Shown here: piece after piece, positions 60,803-64,000 of the stretch
How the letters are laid out: each line of letters begins with the position of its first letter
How positions within the stretch are numbered: position 1 is the first letter of the stretch
Assembly: GCF_932274485.2 (NCBI RefSeq)
Contig: NC_065882.2
Location: forward strand, 53,171,431-53,235,430
DNA: 64,000 nt
Origin: Patella vulgata
Lineage: Eukaryota; Mollusca; Gastropoda; Patellidae
Reading direction: 5' to 3'
Position numbers and translations under genes: made by a program
Notes under the pieces: model-generated
What the model was told of the DNA's origin: nothing
The model's database searches: none
Seen by the model: the letters and a program-made list of their open reading frames with translations, nothing else

Positions 60803-62318
60803 TTTTTATACGCCCACTTTTTCATGTGGACGTATTATGCCGTCGCCCCTCTCGGTTCATCCGTCCATCCACAATTTGTTTGTGGACACTCTACAGTTTT
60901 TTATGCACCTATTTCTTCATGTGGACGTATTATGCCATTTGTCCGTCCATCCACAATTTGTTTGTGGACACTCTACAGGTCACAATTATTGCCCCTGATT
61001 GTATGGAAAATCGCATTTTAGTTAGTGGTCCCTCTACAACTTACAAGTCACAATTATAGTATAGTCCGATTTAATGTTTAAATATATCACCATTACACCC
61101 TAATGAAGGTTGAGTTTGAATTTCATGTAAATCAGACCAAAACTGATGGACAAATTGGCCGCCAACGTAATCAAATAGTGTAAAAATATGGTATATCAAG
61201 GTTGTGAACACTCTAGAGGCCGCAATTTTGATCGGATTTTGATGAAACTTTAAATTTATGTTTATATCACAAACATCTTGGTTCCTTTCGATAATCGTGC
61301 ATATCTGAACGCAACTTCCTGGATTATGGCCCCTGATTTTTCGAAAAATCGCATTTTTAGCTTGTGGACCCGCTAGAAGTCACAATTTGTATTCAGTTTT
61401 AAAAAACATTTTAATATATCACCATTACACATCCATGAAGGTTGAATTCGAATTTTCGTAAAAATCTGATCAAAGCTGCCGGACAAAATGGCCGCTCCTT
61501 GTACGTAAATAGTGTAAAGGTATGTAATACCAAGGTTGTGGACATTCTAGAATTCACAATTTTTAATCCGATTTTGATGAAACTTGAAATGAATGTTTAT
61601 AAGTCAAAGATTTTGGTTCAGTTCGATATTTGTGCATATTAGACTGTAACTGGATTATGTTCTCTGATTGTACGAAAAATCACATTTTTAGCTTGCGGCC
61701 ACAATTTTTATCCGATTTTTAAAAAAATGTTTAAATGTATCACCGTTACACCCTAATGACGGTTGAGTTTGAATTTCATGAAAATCGGACCGAAATTGCC
61801 TGACAAAATGGTCGCTCCTTGTACACAATTAGTATAAAAGTATGTAATACCAAGGTTGTGGACCCTCTAGAAGTTAAAATTTTTATCAGATTTTGATGAA
61901 ACCTAAAATATATGTTTATGTCCCAAAGATCTCAGTTCCTTTTGCTATTTGCGCATATCAGACTGAAACTTCCTCCTGGATTATGGCCCCTGATTGTATG
62001 AAAAATCACGTTTTAAGCTTGTTTAGCCTACCCTCAAGAGGTCACAATTTTTATCTTATTTTAAAAACCATTTAAATATATCAACATTACACCATAATGA
62101 TGGTTGAGTTCCAATTTCTTAAAAATCGGATCAAAACTGCTGGACAAAATGGCCACTCCTTGTATGCAAATAGTGTAAAAGTCTGTAATACCAAGGTTTT
62201 GGACCTTCTAGAGGTCACAATTTTTATCTGATTTTGATGAAACTTAAAATATGTTTACATCCCAAAGATCTAGGTTCCTGTAGATATTCATGCATATCTT
62301 GCAAAATGTGGGCGTATC
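60803..62318 (+). repeat. Tandem-cored repeat element, best copy (330 bp units)
   Basis: Starts TATACGCCCACTTTTTCATG and ends AAATGTGGGCGTATC, an imperfect terminal inverted repeat. Inside are about four units of roughly 330 bp, marked by AATAGTGTAAA then ACCAAGGTTGTGGAC-like phrases near 61171, 61506, 61827 and 62167. No protein. Its ends are shared with repeat M although the core is different. Confidence 0.8.
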
Positions 62319-63412
62319 TTGTATGGCAACCACTTGTTTGTATTGATTTGATATTGTGACATTGAACAATAATTGGTGAATTTAATTGTAAATATATAAA
62401 CCATTTATCAAATATTACTATTTGAGATGAATTAAACTTCAACAGGACAACTGTGTGTGTGTTTTTCCAAGTCTAGATTTACATATAATTTGTGAATATA
62501 TTTTAATAGCTTTGTTTTTTTACCTATATTACCTTTCATCGTAAATCTTATGGTTACATTCTTTTTGGAAAATACTGAGATAATATGATTCTTTTTTATA
62601 CTGTATCTAATTTATTGCTATATTTACAAGTTACAATGGATCTTTTTTAAGCGATTTAATTGTGGACATATTGTCCTCCATAGACAATGGTTTTGTGAAC
62701 ACTTTTAAAGGCCAAAGTTTTATATGTTTTTATATTCAAATTCAGAACAAATTATATTGTTTATATATCTGATATGCATTCTTTTGAATGCAATACAAGA
62801 CAGAGTTCAGGATGGAATTTTTTAATACTTCATGTTATTATTTATTAGAGCACAGGAATAAAATTATTTTGACATAAAAAACATGTAGACACAGGAAAGA
62901 GTTTTAGAAAACTGCTAGACAGGACTTTTTGGCATCGATTTACTATGCTGATGGTGAACCTTACGACATTATCATCATTATAATTAACACGGCAAAGAAA
63001 TAGTTATTTAATATGAACTAAAAGTACAAATATTCCTACTAATGTATCTACCTCAAGGTCATTGTAATTATATCTTTCTGCATAATTAGATAAGTTGTTG
63101 GATCTACGGGAGGTGTCTAGTTTATGGATCTATGTATATTTTCTTTTGTTATAGCTTGTGTCAGTCATCTGGTTGTCTGATGTAAACAAGGAGGCACTTT
63201 TTACTTCTTCTCCTGAACTGATTGATTGATTTCAACAAATTTTTTTAAATGTCTTGCCACAGCAGCATTTATTCTGATTTGTTCATATGAGGTTGCTTGC
63301 ACTATAGGGGCAAATTTAGATAATCTTAAAAATATATCTTCTTCCTAAAGTGAACTATGTGTTAGTCCCAAAATGACCTAGTTTGTGTGTCAAGTGGATG
63401 TTAAACTCCATT

Positions 63413-63443
<31 letters not shown>

Positions 63444-64000
63444 GTCTCTAAACCACTTGATTGATTTCAACCAAATTGGTTGATTGGTCAATGCTTGTCA
63501 AAATCGTTTCAAATAAAGCTACTAACTTCAAAGGGGCAGAGTTAGATTACAACTAAAATTGATAGATATGTTTCGTGCATGGTGCTTCAAATTGTTGAAA
63601 CGATTGAACTTTAATTACCGGTGTATCAAAAAAGAAAGTTTGTTCATATGATATTTGATTTAATCATGGAAACAACAATGATAAAATGTCTTATATTCTC
63701 ACTAGCCGAAATCTTCAGTGGGTGATTAAGGCCCTTGTGCCTCTTGTTTGAATTTAAGCATTTGATTTGTTATGTAAGTGGGTATTTTTATTATCTATAT
63801 CCCGAACTATTTTTTTCTGAATATGCAGAGATGAATTTTTTACACTTTTAGAAATTAATTAAATTATGTCTACCTATAGGGGAAATCTAATAAGTATTTG
63901 GTTTGAGAATAAATTACTTCAAATCCATATAACTACAGTGGATTAAAACTGCAGTTTTTGATGAAATTTAATACATAAAAAGTCATAGAAACATTGCCAC
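62319..64000. other. Intergenic right edge
   Basis: No gene. 63347-63440 is the 3' tail of a SINE family C copy (TGTGTTAGTCCCAAAATGAC) ending in a CT microsatellite. Confidence 0.55.
63347..63440 (+). mobile_element. SINE family C, 5'-truncated, with CT tail
   Basis: Only the 3' part remains: CCCAAAATGACCTAGTTTGT, then ATGTTAAACTCCATTTC and an expanded CT run. Confidence 0.8.

Overview
The window is eukaryotic nuclear DNA from an animal. Genes are split by introns, the sequence is AT-rich, and about half of it is interspersed repeats. tRNA-headed SINEs, small DNA transposons with internal tandem cores, a BEL/Pao element and an L2/CR1-like LINE suggest a mollusc, perhaps a gastropod. The species cannot be fixed from the sequence alone.

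Genes I can support: (1) 5719-5889 (+), a 56-residue homologue of the mitochondrial outer-membrane microprotein PIGBOS1; (2) 6071-6253 (+), a 60-residue single-pass membrane microprotein of unknown family just downstream; (3) UQCR11, the 6.4 kDa complex III subunit, minus strand in two exons (16635-16571 and 15503-15377); (4) a glutaredoxin, minus strand in two exons (33944-33609 and 27861-27769) split by a 5.7 kb intron; (5) an alpha-arrestin (ARRDC family), plus strand, seven exons from 47955 to 60317, 393 residues, with a PPSY motif and a C-terminal PSAP motif. Genes 1, 3 and 4 act in or on mitochondria, and gene 2 has the look of such a protein.

Layout: 1-5.7 kb is mostly non-coding with two SINEs. 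5.7-6.3 kb holds the two microprotein genes. 7-15 kb is packed with SINEs and two tandem-cored repeat elements plus a Tc1-like relic. 15.4-16.6 kb is UQCR11. 17.3-18.7 kb is a 5'-truncated LINE. 19.2-21.4 kb is a repeat split by an 8-bp-TSD element, itself carrying a SINE. 24.4-27.1 kb holds two copies of a repeat with a 150 bp tandem core. 27.8-33.9 kb is the glutaredoxin gene, whose intron holds a hAT-like MITE, a Helitron-like insertion and a nearly perfect 1.06 kb tandem duplication. 35.4-43.9 kb is a broken BEL/Pao element with a Tc1/mariner element in its 3' LTR. 44-47 kb is small repeats plus a possible fossil of a CRESS-DNA-virus capsid. 48-60.3 kb is the alpha-arrestin gene, with an 7.3 kb first intron full of repeats. 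60.8-62.3 kb is another tandem-cored element.

Several insertions can be read against an unoccupied paralogous copy elsewhere in the window, which gives target-site duplications and relative ages without outside data.
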